A stretch of 64,000 nt of DNA from CAMAVH01 sp046297835 (GTDB lineage Bacteria; Pseudomonadota; Alphaproteobacteria; SMXQ01): the NCBI GenBank assembly GCA_046297835.1, contig JBKBHI010000008.1, forward strand, positions 124,001 to 188,000, written 5' to 3'. The notes under the pieces were generated by a model that had not been told where the DNA came from, ran no database searches, and worked only from the letters and a program-made list of their open reading frames with translations. The translations under genes were made by a program, and so were the position numbers. Of this stretch, positions 15,275 to 23,866 are shown piece after piece; the first letter of the stretch is position 1, and every line of letters starts with the position of its first letter.

Positions 15275-15676
15275 ATGCCCTTCGCCGCTCCAAAGCCCTG
15301 CCGCCATCCCGGCTGCAAGGCGGTGACGACCCACAAGTCCCGCGAGTGCGAAGCGCATCGCGGCGAAGCCGACCGCGCTCGCGGCACGGCGACGCAGCGC
15401 GGCTACGGCGTCGATTGGCGCAAGCTGCGGGCCGAGACGCCAAAGACGCCTTGCTGCGATTGCCACGCGCCATGGCGGCCAAACTTTCATCTCGACCATG
15501 GCGAGCGTCGCCGCACCGGCGGCGGCGACGAGACGGCCAACCTCTTCTGGCGCTGCGCGCCGTGCCACTCGCGCAAGACCGCCGCCTTCGACGGCGGCCT
15601 CGGTCGACCGCTCGCGCCCTTCGGCGAGGGGGTGGGGGGAGGTCGAAAGTCTCCGCCCGGGGAACAGGAACCGTGA
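15275..15676 (+). CDS. HNH endonuclease (packaging-associated)
   Basis: A 133-residue protein. Two CxxC pairs (CCDCHAP about 60 and CAPCHSRKT about 95) surround the HNH core HLDHGERR...NLF. The N-terminus carries an extra CRHPGCK zinc knuckle. In HK97-like phages an HNH protein encoded next to the terminase is needed for cos cleavage. AGGAAG precedes the ATG by about 24 bases, so translation initiation may be weak. Confidence 0.88.
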   Translation: MPFAAPKPCRHPGCKAVTTHKSRECEAHRGEADRARGTATQRGYGVDWRKLRAETPKTPCCDCHAPWRPNFHLDHGERRRTGGGDETANLFWRCAPCHSRKTAAFDGGLGRPLAPFGEGVGGGRKSPPGEQEP

Positions 15677-15772
15677 GGGGGTCGGGTTTTTGGGGCCGCG
15701 TTATTTCCGGCAAACTTTTTTCGCGAGGGTATCTGCGGGGCTGAATAGCTGTTGCAGATCAATGGCTTAGAC
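15677..15772. other. Intergenic spacer HNH to terminase; possible cos region
   Basis: Ninety-six bases without an ORF and with alternating G-rich and T-rich tracts (GGGTTTTTGG, AACTTTTTT). Cos sites of phages with an HNH next to the small terminase often lie here. No overhang or binding-site pattern could be confirmed. Confidence 0.25.
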
Positions 15773-16396
15773 ATGGGACGACGCGCGAAACCGGATTCGA
15801 TGAAAGACCTCCAGGGAAATCCCGGTAAACGGCGCAGCAAGGCGCAGGTCGCCGCCGACGCCGAAAGGGCCGCCCAGGCGGCGCAGGTCGAGGCCGCGCT
15901 CGCGCCGGAGACCGAGGACTTGAAGGGCGCGCCGCCGTATCTGTCGGCCGAGGCCAAGAAGGTCTGGAAGCGCATCGCGGTCTACGTCGCCGCCATGCGG
16001 TTCGTGCGCTCGATCGACGGTGAGCTGGTCGCCCGCTACGCCGAGCATCTGGCGACCTGGTGGGATCTGACGACGAAACTGCGCCGGCAGGGCATCACCT
16101 ACGAAACCAAGTCGGCCCACGGAAAGCTAAAGCGCATCCATCCGCTGCTGCTGGCGCGCGACCGCGTCGAGGCGCATCTGATCGACGCCGAGGACCGGCT
16201 CGGCCTCAACCCGCGGTCGCGTCAGGACATCATGCTCAAGCAGGCCAACACCGGGCTGCGGCATCCGGGCGAAGGGCTGTTCGGCAATGACGATGCGGCG
16301 CCGGCCAAGAGCGACGAGACGCCGAATGGCGGCAGCCAGCCGCAGGCATCGGCTCCGCCTATCGGCTTTCTCAACCGGCCGCAGACCCGCCATTAA
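15773..16396 (+). CDS. Terminase small subunit (P27 family)
   Basis: A 207-residue protein with the P27 opening MGRRAKP and GNPGKRRS, then helices AKKVWKRIAVYVAAM and RYAEHLATWWDLT, and the conserved HPLLLARDRVEAHLIDAEDRLGLNP region. It recognises phage DNA and loads the large subunit. The start at 15773 is chosen because P27 proteins begin MGRRxxP; a TTG seven codons upstream is in frame. The C-terminal 40 residues are disordered. Confidence 0.92.
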   Translation: MGRRAKPDSMKDLQGNPGKRRSKAQVAADAERAAQAAQVEAALAPETEDLKGAPPYLSAEAKKVWKRIAVYVAAMRFVRSIDGELVARYAEHLATWWDLTTKLRRQGITYETKSAHGKLKRIHPLLLARDRVEAHLIDAEDRLGLNPRSRQDIMLKQANTGLRHPGEGLFGNDDAAPAKSDETPNGGSQPQASAPPIGFLNRPQTRH

Positions 16397-16399
16397 CGC

Positions 16400-18244
16400 A
16401 TGACCGAGACGTCAGCCGCGGCGCTGCGCGCGCCTTGGCAGGATTTCCTGGACGCCGGCGAAGCGCGCGCGGCGCTGATCGAGGATTACGCGCGCCGCAC
16501 CGCGCAGCCTGGCGAATGGTTCGACGGCTTCGCCGCCGACGCGGCGGTCGCCTTCTTCGAGCAGCAGCTCACGCATACCGAGGCGGAATGGGCCGGCCAG
16601 CCCTTCATCCTCTCGCCGTGGCAGCGCGCCACGGTGCGCGTCGCCTGGGGCTGGAAGCGCGCGGACGGCACGCGCCGCTTCCGCGAGATCTACATCGAGA
16701 TCGGTCGCAAGAACGGCAAGACCGAGTTCGGCGCCGGGCTGATCCTGCTGATCCTGCTCGGCGACGCGGAAGTCGGCGGCCAGGTCTACTGCACCGGCGT
16801 CAACGAGGACCAGGCCGAGATCGTCTTCAAGAAGGCGACGGTCATGGTCTCTCAGTCGCCGCTGCTGCGCGACCAGCTTGAGACGCTGACGACCAGCATC
16901 TACTGCGCGTCGCTGAACGCGGTCATCAAGCCGATCTCGTCGAAGCCGGGATCGAAGCACGGGTTCAGCCCGAGCGGCCGCCACAGCGATGAGATCCACG
17001 AATATCCGAACGGCGATCTCGTCGACGTCATCCACAAGGGCACCGGCGCGCGCCGCCAGCCCATGGAGGTGGAGCTCACCACCGCCGGCGTTTACGGGCG
17101 GGGCTATGGCTGGGAGCGCCACGATCACGCGCTGAAGGTCTGGACCGGCGAGAAGGAGGATCACGCCCTTCTGCCGGTGATCTTCGCCGCCGATCCCGAC
17201 GACGACTGGACCGACCCGGCGACCTGGGCCAAGGCCAATCCCAATCTCGGCATCTCACCGAAGTGGGATTACATGGTCGCCGAATGCGCGAAGGCCAAGG
17301 GCAATCCGCGCAAGGAAAACGAGTTCAAGCGCTTCCACCTGAACCTCTGGACCGAGCAGGCGGTGCGCTGGATCCCGCTGCATCAATGGCGGCTCAACAG
17401 CGCGCGCCCGGGCGACGATCGCTATTGGCGCCAGCTCGAGCACAAGATGCGCGGGCGCAGCTGCTGGTCGGGCCTCGATCTCGCGGCGGTACGCGACACG
17501 GTCGGCCTGGTGCATTGCTTCCCGCCCGACGAGTCGCTGCCGCTCTGGGTGCTGCTCTACCGCTGCTGGCTGCCCGAGGACAGCGTCGAGGACGCGATCG
17601 AGACGACGCGGATGCCCTGGCGGGACTGGGCGCGCATGGGCGCGCTGACGCTCACCGAGGGCAACGTCATGGACTATCGCGTCATCCAGGAGCAGGTGAA
17701 GCGCGACCGCGACGTCTTCCGCATCCAGGAGATCGCCTACGACCCCTGGAACAGCTCGCAGCTCGTCACCGAGCTGCAGAAGGACGGCGCGCCGATGATC
17801 AACCACGCCCAGACGGTCGCGGCCATGACCGGCCCTTCCAAGGAATTCGAGCGGCTCGTCTTCGCGGCGCAGATCGAGCATGGCAACCATCCGGTCGCGC
17901 GCTGGCAGATGGGCAACGTCGCGGTCTATTCCGACGGCAACGGCAACATCAAGCCGGACAAGCAGCGCAGCGGCGAAAAGATCGACCTGTCGGTCGCCGC
18001 CATCATGGCGGTCGGGCGAGCGGTCTTGGCGACGGACGGCGGCAAATCGGTTTACGACCGGCTGGCGGAAGCCAAGGGCGAACGCCCCGCGCCAGTCGCG
18101 CCGGCCCCCACCTCGGCCTATGACGGCGTCGTTCGTCCCGCCATCGACTTCGCGGCCTTGAACGATCCCGACCATCCGGGCTTCGCCGCCGCGCGCGATG
18201 CCTGGAATCACTACATCGCAACCCGACCGGACGACGACGAATGA
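16400..18244 (+). CDS. Terminase large subunit
   Basis: A 614-residue packaging ATPase and nuclease. The Walker-A-like GRKNGKTE is at 102-109, as in HK97-type TerL, and DE at 197-198 (HSDEIHEY) is the Walker B candidate. The nuclease half begins with SGLDLAAVRDTVGLV near residue 355. It cuts concatemers and drives DNA into the prohead with the portal. Full length compared with the family; its stop overlaps the portal start by four bases. Confidence 0.96.
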   Translation: MTETSAAALRAPWQDFLDAGEARAALIEDYARRTAQPGEWFDGFAADAAVAFFEQQLTHTEAEWAGQPFILSPWQRATVRVAWGWKRADGTRRFREIYIEIGRKNGKTEFGAGLILLILLGDAEVGGQVYCTGVNEDQAEIVFKKATVMVSQSPLLRDQLETLTTSIYCASLNAVIKPISSKPGSKHGFSPSGRHSDEIHEYPNGDLVDVIHKGTGARRQPMEVELTTAGVYGRGYGWERHDHALKVWTGEKEDHALLPVIFAADPDDDWTDPATWAKANPNLGISPKWDYMVAECAKAKGNPRKENEFKRFHLNLWTEQAVRWIPLHQWRLNSARPGDDRYWRQLEHKMRGRSCWSGLDLAAVRDTVGLVHCFPPDESLPLWVLLYRCWLPEDSVEDAIETTRMPWRDWARMGALTLTEGNVMDYRVIQEQVKRDRDVFRIQEIAYDPWNSSQLVTELQKDGAPMINHAQTVAAMTGPSKEFERLVFAAQIEHGNHPVARWQMGNVAVYSDGNGNIKPDKQRSGEKIDLSVAAIMAVGRAVLATDGGKSVYDRLAEAKGERPAPVAPAPTSAYDGVVRPAIDFAALNDPDHPGFAAARDAWNHYIATRPDDDE

Positions 18245-19653
18245 GCGCCTTTTCCGCCGTATCGGAATTCTGGGGACGCATGGGCGCCGGGGTCGGCGCC
18301 GGCATCGGCGCCGCCCTCGAGGCCATGCGCCAAACGACCGACCCGACGACGCCCTCGACGCAACGCATCGGCTACGTCGGACGCACCACGGCCGGCGTCG
18401 TGATCACGCCGGACAACGCCCTCACCGTTTCGACGGTCTGGGCTTGTGTGCGCTATCTGTCGCAGACCGTCGCCGGCCTGCCGTGGCGCGTCTGCCTCGA
18501 CAAGCGTCCCAACGGCCAGGGCAAGATCCAGTCGAGCCACCCGGTCGATTGGCTGCTCAACAAGCGCCCGAACGCGGAATGGTCGGCCTTCCAGTTCAAG
18601 GAAACGCTCATGCAATGGGCGTTGCGCTGGGGCAACGGCTACGCCGAGATCGAGCGCGACCTCGCCGGCCGTCCCATCGCCCTCTGGCCGATCGCGCCAT
18701 GGCGGGTCGCCGTGAAGCGGCGCATCGGCAGCGGGGAGCTGTATTACGAGATCTCCGGCGCGGCCTTCGATAGCCGTGGCGTGGTCGAGATCGCGCCGCG
18801 CGACATGTTCCACCTGCGCGGCTTCGGCGACGACGTGGTCGGCGTCAACGTCGTGCAATATGCCGCCGAATCCATCGGCTGGGCGCGCGCGGTGCAGCTC
18901 TTCGGCGCGGCCTTCTTCGGCAACGGCGCGAATCTCGGCGGCTTCATCACGACGCCGAACGGCCTGACGCCGGAGGGCTTGAAGGAGCTGGAGACGCGCC
19001 TGCTGAATCTCACCAGCGGGCCGCGCAAGTCGAACAAATGGCTGCCGATCGACGCCGGCATGGAGCCCAAGCCGCTGGCGGTCGAGCCCAACAAAGCGCA
19101 GTTCATCGAGACCAACCAGCATCTGGTCGAGGAGATCTGCCGCTGGTTCGGCGTGCCGCCGCACAAGGTCATGCATCTGCTGCGCGCGCATTTCACCAAC
19201 GTCGAGCATCAGTCGATCGAGGCGGTGCAGGATTCGATCATGCCGTGGACGATCCGGATGCAGCAGGAAGCCGATTACAAACTCTTCGGCCAGAACCGCT
19301 CCGGCTACTACACGTGGATGAACCTGCGCGAGATCCAGCGTGGCGATTTCAAGTCGCAGCAGGAAGGTCTGGAGGTCGCGCGCCGCAACGGCGTCATCTC
19401 GGCCAACCAATGGATCGAGGAGCTCGACCTCGACCCGATCCCCCCCGAGCAGGGCGGCGACAAGCGAATCGTGCAGTCGCAATACACCACGCTGGAGAAG
19501 ATCGGCGAGGCTCCGGGACCCAATCCCTCCGCGCCGTCGCGGTCGTCCGGCGATTCCGCGCCGGCCGAGGATCTGGACGAGGAGACGATGAACGCCTTGG
19601 CCGCCATCAGCGCGCGCGCGCGCGCCTATCCGCGCGCGGCCGCCCATGCTTAA
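18241..19653 (+). CDS. Portal protein (HK97 family)
   Basis: A 470-residue protein. Typical segments are TVSTVWACVRYLSQTVAGLPW near the start, WALRWGNGYAEIERD, and the WFGVPPHKVM wing/stem region. The dodecameric portal is the DNA channel and nucleates head assembly. The C-terminal 60 residues are low-complexity, which is common. It overlaps the next gene, a collagen-like protein, by eight bases. Confidence 0.95.
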   Translation: MSAFSAVSEFWGRMGAGVGAGIGAALEAMRQTTDPTTPSTQRIGYVGRTTAGVVITPDNALTVSTVWACVRYLSQTVAGLPWRVCLDKRPNGQGKIQSSHPVDWLLNKRPNAEWSAFQFKETLMQWALRWGNGYAEIERDLAGRPIALWPIAPWRVAVKRRIGSGELYYEISGAAFDSRGVVEIAPRDMFHLRGFGDDVVGVNVVQYAAESIGWARAVQLFGAAFFGNGANLGGFITTPNGLTPEGLKELETRLLNLTSGPRKSNKWLPIDAGMEPKPLAVEPNKAQFIETNQHLVEEICRWFGVPPHKVMHLLRAHFTNVEHQSIEAVQDSIMPWTIRMQQEADYKLFGQNRSGYYTWMNLREIQRGDFKSQQEGLEVARRNGVISANQWIEELDLDPIPPEQGGDKRIVQSQYTTLEKIGEAPGPNPSAPSRSSGDSAPAEDLDEETMNALAAISARARAYPRAAAHA

Positions 19654-20380
19654 CCTGCGCGGCATCGTCGCCGGCGGCGAGAAGCCGACGCCGCTGAAAG
19701 CGCTGGCCGACGCCGTCAGCGCCCTCTCCGGCATGATGGAGCGGCTTGGCCTGCGCATCGAAGCGCTGGAGACGCGCGGCCCCGTGGCCGGACCGCGCGG
19801 CGATCGCGGCGAAGCCGGCCCCGCCGGCAAGGACGGGCGAGACGGCAAGGACGGCAAGGATGGCGCGCCCGGCAAGGACGCGATCGGCATCGCCGCCGTC
19901 CATCTCGACGCCGGCCAGCTCGTCGTCGAGCTCACCAACGGCATCAAGGCGCGCCTCGGCAACGTGGTCGGGCCGCAGGGCGCGGCAGGCGACGTCGGGG
20001 CGCAAGGTCCTGCCGGTCCCCAGGGCGAACGCGGCGAGGTCGGACCGCAAGGCCCGGCGGGTCCGCAGGGCGAACGCGGAGTCACCGGCGAGCGCGGCGC
20101 GTCGGGCCCCGTCGGCCCTCAGGGCGAGCGCGGGCCGCAGGGCGAGCGCGGAGCTACCGGCGCGCGCGGCGAGACCGGCCCTCAGGGCCCGCAAGGCGAC
20201 AAGGGGGACAGCGGTCCGGCCGGTCCCCGAGGCCCCAAGGGCGAGCCGGGTCCTGCGGGTCCGGCCGGCGTCACACTCGGCGCGGTCGTCGGCAGCCGCG
20301 ACATCGAGGGTCTGGGTGTCGTCGATATCACCGAAGCCGTCATCGGCGGCGAAGCGCTCCGCCTCCTCATTCTGCGTTAG
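19646..20380 (+). CDS. Collagen-like (Gly-X-Y) structural protein
   Basis: A 244-residue protein. A helical N-terminus of 45 residues (ALADAVSALSGMMERLG) is followed by Gly-X-Y triplets at about 47-77, a 35-residue globular break (IGIAAVHLDAGQLVVELTNG), a second Gly-X-Y block at about 113-207, and a C-terminal IRG-free globular tail. Collagen-like blocks make trimeric rods and usually occur in tail fibres. Here the gene lies between portal and protease, so it may instead be a trimeric spike on the head or neck. Its product has not been assigned to a known family. Confidence 0.85.
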   Translation: MLNLRGIVAGGEKPTPLKALADAVSALSGMMERLGLRIEALETRGPVAGPRGDRGEAGPAGKDGRDGKDGKDGAPGKDAIGIAAVHLDAGQLVVELTNGIKARLGNVVGPQGAAGDVGAQGPAGPQGERGEVGPQGPAGPQGERGVTGERGASGPVGPQGERGPQGERGATGARGETGPQGPQGDKGDSGPAGPRGPKGEPGPAGPAGVTLGAVVGSRDIEGLGVVDITEAVIGGEALRLLILR

Positions 20381-20389
20381 GAGAGATCC

Positions 20390-21145
20390 ATGCATCGCAA
20401 ATCCTCGCCGCTCGCCTGGCCGATCGTCGCCGGCGACATCGTCCAGATCGGGCCGCCGCAGCGCAAGGAGAAGCTGCCCGGCTACAAATTCTCCGCCCGC
20501 AAGGGTGCCGACACCGCCGATATCTACATCTACGGCATCATCGGCGACGTCTGGTTCGGCGAAGGCGTGATGGCCAAGGACATCGCCGCCGACCTCAAGG
20601 GCTTCGCCTCCGCCAAGACGATCAACGTCCGCATCAACAGCGACGGCGGCAGCGTGTTCGAGGCCAAGGCGATCTATTCGCTGCTGCGCGACCATGGCGC
20701 GCGCATCGTCGTCCATGTCGACAGCATCGCCGCCTCGGCCGCCTCCTTCATCGCCATGGCGGGCGACGAGATCAACATCGCCGAAGGCGCGTTCTTCATG
20801 ATCCACAACGTCCGCGGCGGCGCGTGGGGCCTCGCCGACGAGATCCGCCGCTACGCCGACACGATGGACGTGATCAACGACAGCATGATCGACGCCTATG
20901 CCGCGCGCACCGGCAATTCGCGCGACAAGCTGAAAGCGTGGCTCGACGCCGAAACCTACTTCACCGCGAAGGAGGCGAAGGAACACGGGTTCGCCGACGA
21001 GATCGTCGAGAACCTCAAGGTCGCCGCCTGCCTGTCCGTCCTCTCGGCGCAATCGCCCAAGCTGCCGCAGGCGCTGATGCCGCGCGCCGCCGCCGCGCGC
21101 GCGCAACTCGCGGCGATGAAAGCGCTACTGACGCCAGCCAATTGA
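20390..21145 (+). CDS. Prohead protease (ClpP/S14-like)
   Basis: A 251-residue protein of the ClpP fold: IYIYGIIGD near the start, RINSDGGSVFEAKAI (oxyanion glycine loop), the catalytic Ser in SIAASAASFIAMAG, and the His in FFMIHN. The Asp is probably in the DSMIDAYA helix. It cleaves scaffold or capsid delta domains during head maturation. GGAG lies 8 bases before the ATG. The last 40 residues are Ala-rich and may act as scaffold. Confidence 0.93.
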   Translation: MHRKSSPLAWPIVAGDIVQIGPPQRKEKLPGYKFSARKGADTADIYIYGIIGDVWFGEGVMAKDIAADLKGFASAKTINVRINSDGGSVFEAKAIYSLLRDHGARIVVHVDSIAASAASFIAMAGDEINIAEGAFFMIHNVRGGAWGLADEIRRYADTMDVINDSMIDAYAARTGNSRDKLKAWLDAETYFTAKEAKEHGFADEIVENLKVAACLSVLSAQSPKLPQALMPRAAAARAQLAAMKALLTPAN

Positions 21146-21193
21146 ACACGGGCCTAGCGCCCTCTTAACCGCCGATCGGCGGCCGCCCCCTCC

Positions 21194-21210
21194 GCGCCTT
21201 GGGCAAGCGC
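21194..21210 (+). promoter_or_regulatory. CCTTGGGCAAG hairpin in the capsid-gene leader
   Basis: GCG-CTTG and CAAG-CGC pair around GG with one bulged C, about 62 bases before the capsid start. The same core with a longer stem is found before the tail-tube gene at 27995-28015. A separate perfect 14-base palindrome is at 21169-21182. Confidence 0.4.
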
Positions 21211-21271
21211 AAGCCCCGCTGGGAAGCGGTGCGCCCCGTCTGCCGTCCGGCAGCACTAGATGGAGAACTCC

Positions 21272-22729
21272 ATGACCATGACCGCCAAGGGTCGGTCGCT
21301 GCTGGGTTACAGCGCGGCCCTCGCCATTCTCGCCTCCACCACCGTTCTGTCGAGCGGCGCCCTCGCCTTCGACCTCCGCGCCGACATCGCCGGCCGCGCC
21401 GCCGCGCTGCAGGACGAACTGAACGCTTTGATCGCCGCGACCGAAACGCTGGTCTCCGCCGCCGAAACGGAGGATCGCGATCTGACCGACGAGGAGTTGG
21501 AGACCGTTACGGCCAACAACGCCAAGGCGGAGAAGCTCAAGAGCACGATCACCGCGCTCTCCGGCGCGGCGAGCCTGACGGCGAGCGCCGGCCGCAAGAC
21601 CGGCGCGGACCAGGCCAACCTCGACCCGTCCGGCCGCATCATCGTCGGCGCGCGCCGCGACGCCGCCCGCCAGGGTTTCAGCAGCTTCGGCGAATTCGCC
21701 GCCGGCGTCTGCGCCCATGGCCGCGGCTTGCAGAACGATCTCTCCAAGAAGGTCGTCGCCGCCGCCACGACCTACGGCAACGAAAGCAACGGCGCGGACG
21801 GCGGCTTCGCCGTGCCGCCGGAGTTCCGCACCCAGATCTGGCAGAAGGTGATGGCCGAGGAGAACCTCCTCACCCGCACCGACCAGCTCGAGACCAGTTC
21901 CAACAACATGACCTTCCCCAAGGACGAGACGACGCCGTGGCAGAACACCGGCGGCGTCCAGGTTTACTGGGAATCGGAAATGGCCGCGGCGCAACAGAGC
22001 AAGCCGCAGCTTGAAATGAGCACCATGCGGCTGAGCAAGCTGATGGGGCTCGTCCCGGTGTCCGAAGAGCTGCTCGAGGACGCCCCGGGTCTCGAAAGCT
22101 GGCTGCGCGCGAAAGCGCCGGCGAAGATGGCGGCCAAGATCAACACTGCCATCATCGACGGCACCGGCGTCGGCCAGCCTCTCGGCATCCTGCGCGCCGG
22201 CTGCACGGTCAGCGTCCCCAAGGAAACCTCGCAGCCGGCCGATTCGATCTGGGGCGCGAACATCGTCCGCATGTGGGGCCGCATGTACGCGCCCTGCCGC
22301 CGCAACGCCGTCTGGCTGATCAATCAGGACGTCGAGCCGTCGCTCGACTTGATGGGCTTCGCTCCGCTCGGCGCGGCCAAGGCGGTCGTCGAGGCCGCGA
22401 TCGCGCCGCTCTACATCCCGGCCGGCGGCCTGTCGGGCTCGCCCTACGCCACCATGAAGGGCCGTCCGGTGATTCCGGTCGAGGCGTGCAAGACGCTCGG
22501 CGACAAGGGCGACGTCATCCTCGCCGACCTGACGCAGTACATGACCCTGCGGAAGTCCGGCCAGGACATCCGCACCGACGTGTCGATGCATCTGTTCTTC
22601 GACCAGGCGGCGCTGGCCTTCCGCTTCATCTTCCGCGTCAACGGCCAGCCCTGGTGGGGCAGCGCGATCCAGCCGCAGAACGGCAACCTCACCCGCTCCT
22701 GCTTCGTCACCCTCGACGAGCGCAGCTAA
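21272..22729 (+). CDS. Major capsid protein (HK97 gp5 family)
   Basis: A 485-residue protein. The delta-like coiled region is LRADIAGRAAALQDELNALI; the HK97 fold begins near NGADGGFAVPPEFRTQIW and continues through KLMGLVPVSEELLEDA, the GTGVGQPLGIL loop, and the PVIPVEACKTLGDKGDVILADLTQYM C-terminal region read in parts. Oddly, about 35 residues before the delta region resemble a signal peptide (KGRSLLGY then ALAILASTTVLSSGALAF). The ATG at 21272 is chosen for the GGAGA five bases upstream; an ATG at 21260 is in frame. Confidence 0.95.
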   Translation: MTMTAKGRSLLGYSAALAILASTTVLSSGALAFDLRADIAGRAAALQDELNALIAATETLVSAAETEDRDLTDEELETVTANNAKAEKLKSTITALSGAASLTASAGRKTGADQANLDPSGRIIVGARRDAARQGFSSFGEFAAGVCAHGRGLQNDLSKKVVAAATTYGNESNGADGGFAVPPEFRTQIWQKVMAEENLLTRTDQLETSSNNMTFPKDETTPWQNTGGVQVYWESEMAAAQQSKPQLEMSTMRLSKLMGLVPVSEELLEDAPGLESWLRAKAPAKMAAKINTAIIDGTGVGQPLGILRAGCTVSVPKETSQPADSIWGANIVRMWGRMYAPCRRNAVWLINQDVEPSLDLMGFAPLGAAKAVVEAAIAPLYIPAGGLSGSPYATMKGRPVIPVEACKTLGDKGDVILADLTQYMTLRKSGQDIRTDVSMHLFFDQAALAFRFIFRVNGQPWWGSAIQPQNGNLTRSCFVTLDERS

Positions 22730-22738
22730 TCCGGGTCC

Positions 22739-22762
22739 GGCGTCGCGGCTCGCCGCGACGCC
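22739..22762 (+). terminator. Perfect 10-bp hairpin after the capsid gene
   Basis: GGCGTCGCGG, loop CTCG, CCGCGACGCC. It starts 10 bases after the capsid stop. The bases that would show a T-tract are N in this assembly, so it could be an attenuator, an RNA-stabilising hairpin or a true terminator. Confidence 0.55.
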
Positions 22763-22772
22763 NNNNNNNNNN
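22763..22772. other. Assembly gap of ten N followed by a 23-base C run
   Basis: Ten N at 22763-22772, then a GGGCGG-type stretch, then C at 22788-22810. The C run is unlike the rest of the window and is probably a sequencing or polishing artefact at a strong hairpin. The length of the gap is not known, so a small gene could be missing between the capsid and the next gene. Confidence 0.95.
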
Positions 22773-22874
22773 GGGCGGGCGGGCGCGCCCCCCCCCCCCC
22801 CCCCCCCCCCGGCCGGTCCCCTCTTCCACGACCGCGCCTGAGCCGGTCCCGCATTTGCACAATCGGAGAACGCC

Positions 22875-23375
22875 ATGTCCCGTCTTCTCGACGAGCTTCA
22901 GATCGTCCCCGGCATCATGCCGGTCAACCTCGCGTCCGGCGCCGCCAACGGCGACTGGGTTTGCCTCAAGAACTACGAAAGCGTCATCGTCCTGTTCCTC
23001 TGCGGCGTCGGCGCCGCCTCGCAGGACCCGACGCTCACGCTCCGCCAGGCCAAGGACGTGTCCGGCACCACGCCTGCCGCGCTGAACTTCACCACGATCG
23101 AGAGCAAGCAGGCGTCGGCGCTCACCGCCGTCGGCCAGTTCACCAAGGTGACGCAGTCGGCGGGGAACACCTACACCAACGACACCGCCGGCGAGAACCA
23201 GAAGATGTGGGCGGTCGAGATCAAGGGCGACGATCTCGACGTCGAGAACGGCTACGACTGCGTGCAGGCCCAGCTCAACGACCCGGGCACCAACAGCCAG
23301 ATCGGCACGGTCATCTACATCCTCGGCAAACCGCGCTACGCCGCCGATCCGCTGCCGAGCGCCATCGTCGACTAA
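22875..23375 (+). CDS. Putative head decoration/structural protein
   Basis: A 166-residue protein with a long beta-rich sequence (SVIVLFLCGVGAAS, then NFTTIESKQASALTAVGQFTKV). It follows the capsid gene, the usual place for a decoration protein, and has its own GGAG ribosome site 7 bases before the ATG. A perfect 15-bp hairpin follows at 23407. I do not recognise a named family. Confidence 0.65.
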   Translation: MSRLLDELQIVPGIMPVNLASGAANGDWVCLKNYESVIVLFLCGVGAASQDPTLTLRQAKDVSGTTPAALNFTTIESKQASALTAVGQFTKVTQSAGNTYTNDTAGENQKMWAVEIKGDDLDVENGYDCVQAQLNDPGTNSQIGTVIYILGKPRYAADPLPSAIVD

Positions 23376-23406
23376 AGCCCTCATCGCCAGCGGGCGATAT
23401 TCCGCG

Positions 23407-23443
23407 CCGCGCGGCGCGCTCCTTCCACGAGCGCGCCGCGCGG
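23407..23443 (+). terminator. Perfect 15-bp hairpin after the decoration gene
   Basis: Arms 23407-23421 and 23429-23443 pair fully around a 7-base loop CTTCCAC. It is followed by TCAATTTC and AATTTCG, a weak T-tract. Probably an attenuator or 3' stabilising hairpin in the late transcript. Confidence 0.55.
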
Positions 23444-23494
23444 TCAATTTCAAAATTTCGCCGGCCGATTCGCCGGCCGACACAGCGAGAGATC

Positions 23495-23863
23495 ATGAAA
23501 ACCCATCCTGATCCGGTCGAGGTGCTCTTTCTCGAAAGCCGCACGACCAAGGAAGCCCACCCGCAGCATTTCGAGCAGGGCAAGATCTACGAACTGCCGC
23601 GCCCCAGCGCCGACCGCTGGATCGGCCGCGGCGTCGCCACCGACGATAAGGAGAAGATCGCCGCGGCGCGCAAGGCCAAGAAGCCGGCCAAGAGCGAGAA
23701 GATCGAGGAGAAGAAGGCCGACGACGGCAAGCCGGTCTATCGCATCGCCGATCTGGGCGGCGGCAAGTACGACGTCATCGACGCCGACGGCGCGCCGCAG
23801 AACAAGGACCCGCTCTCGAAATCCGCCGCCGAGGCGCTGTTCGCGGAACTGTCGAAAGCCTGA
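23495..23863 (+). CDS. Hypothetical structural-region protein
   Basis: A 122-residue protein. It begins with a strand (VEVLFLESR) and continues with a very Lys/Glu-rich linker (AARKAKKPAKSEKIEEKKADD), then a second small domain VYRIADLGGGKYDVIDADG. The layout of two small domains joined by a charged linker is seen in phage head-completion proteins, but no family was identified. Confidence 0.6.
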   Translation: MKTHPDPVEVLFLESRTTKEAHPQHFEQGKIYELPRPSADRWIGRGVATDDKEKIAAARKAKKPAKSEKIEEKKADDGKPVYRIADLGGGKYDVIDADGAPQNKDPLSKSAAEALFAELSKA

Positions 23864-23866
23864 CGC

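Noticed and set aside
20155..20275. Tandem DNA repeats in the collagen-like gene as a mobile repeat
   Set aside because: They only reflect the Gly-X-Y coding pattern.
19607..21106. A 499-codon minus-strand frame opposite collagen-like and protease genes
   Set aside because: A shadow frame created by the Gly-X-Y coding pattern; the protease has its catalytic residues on the plus strand.
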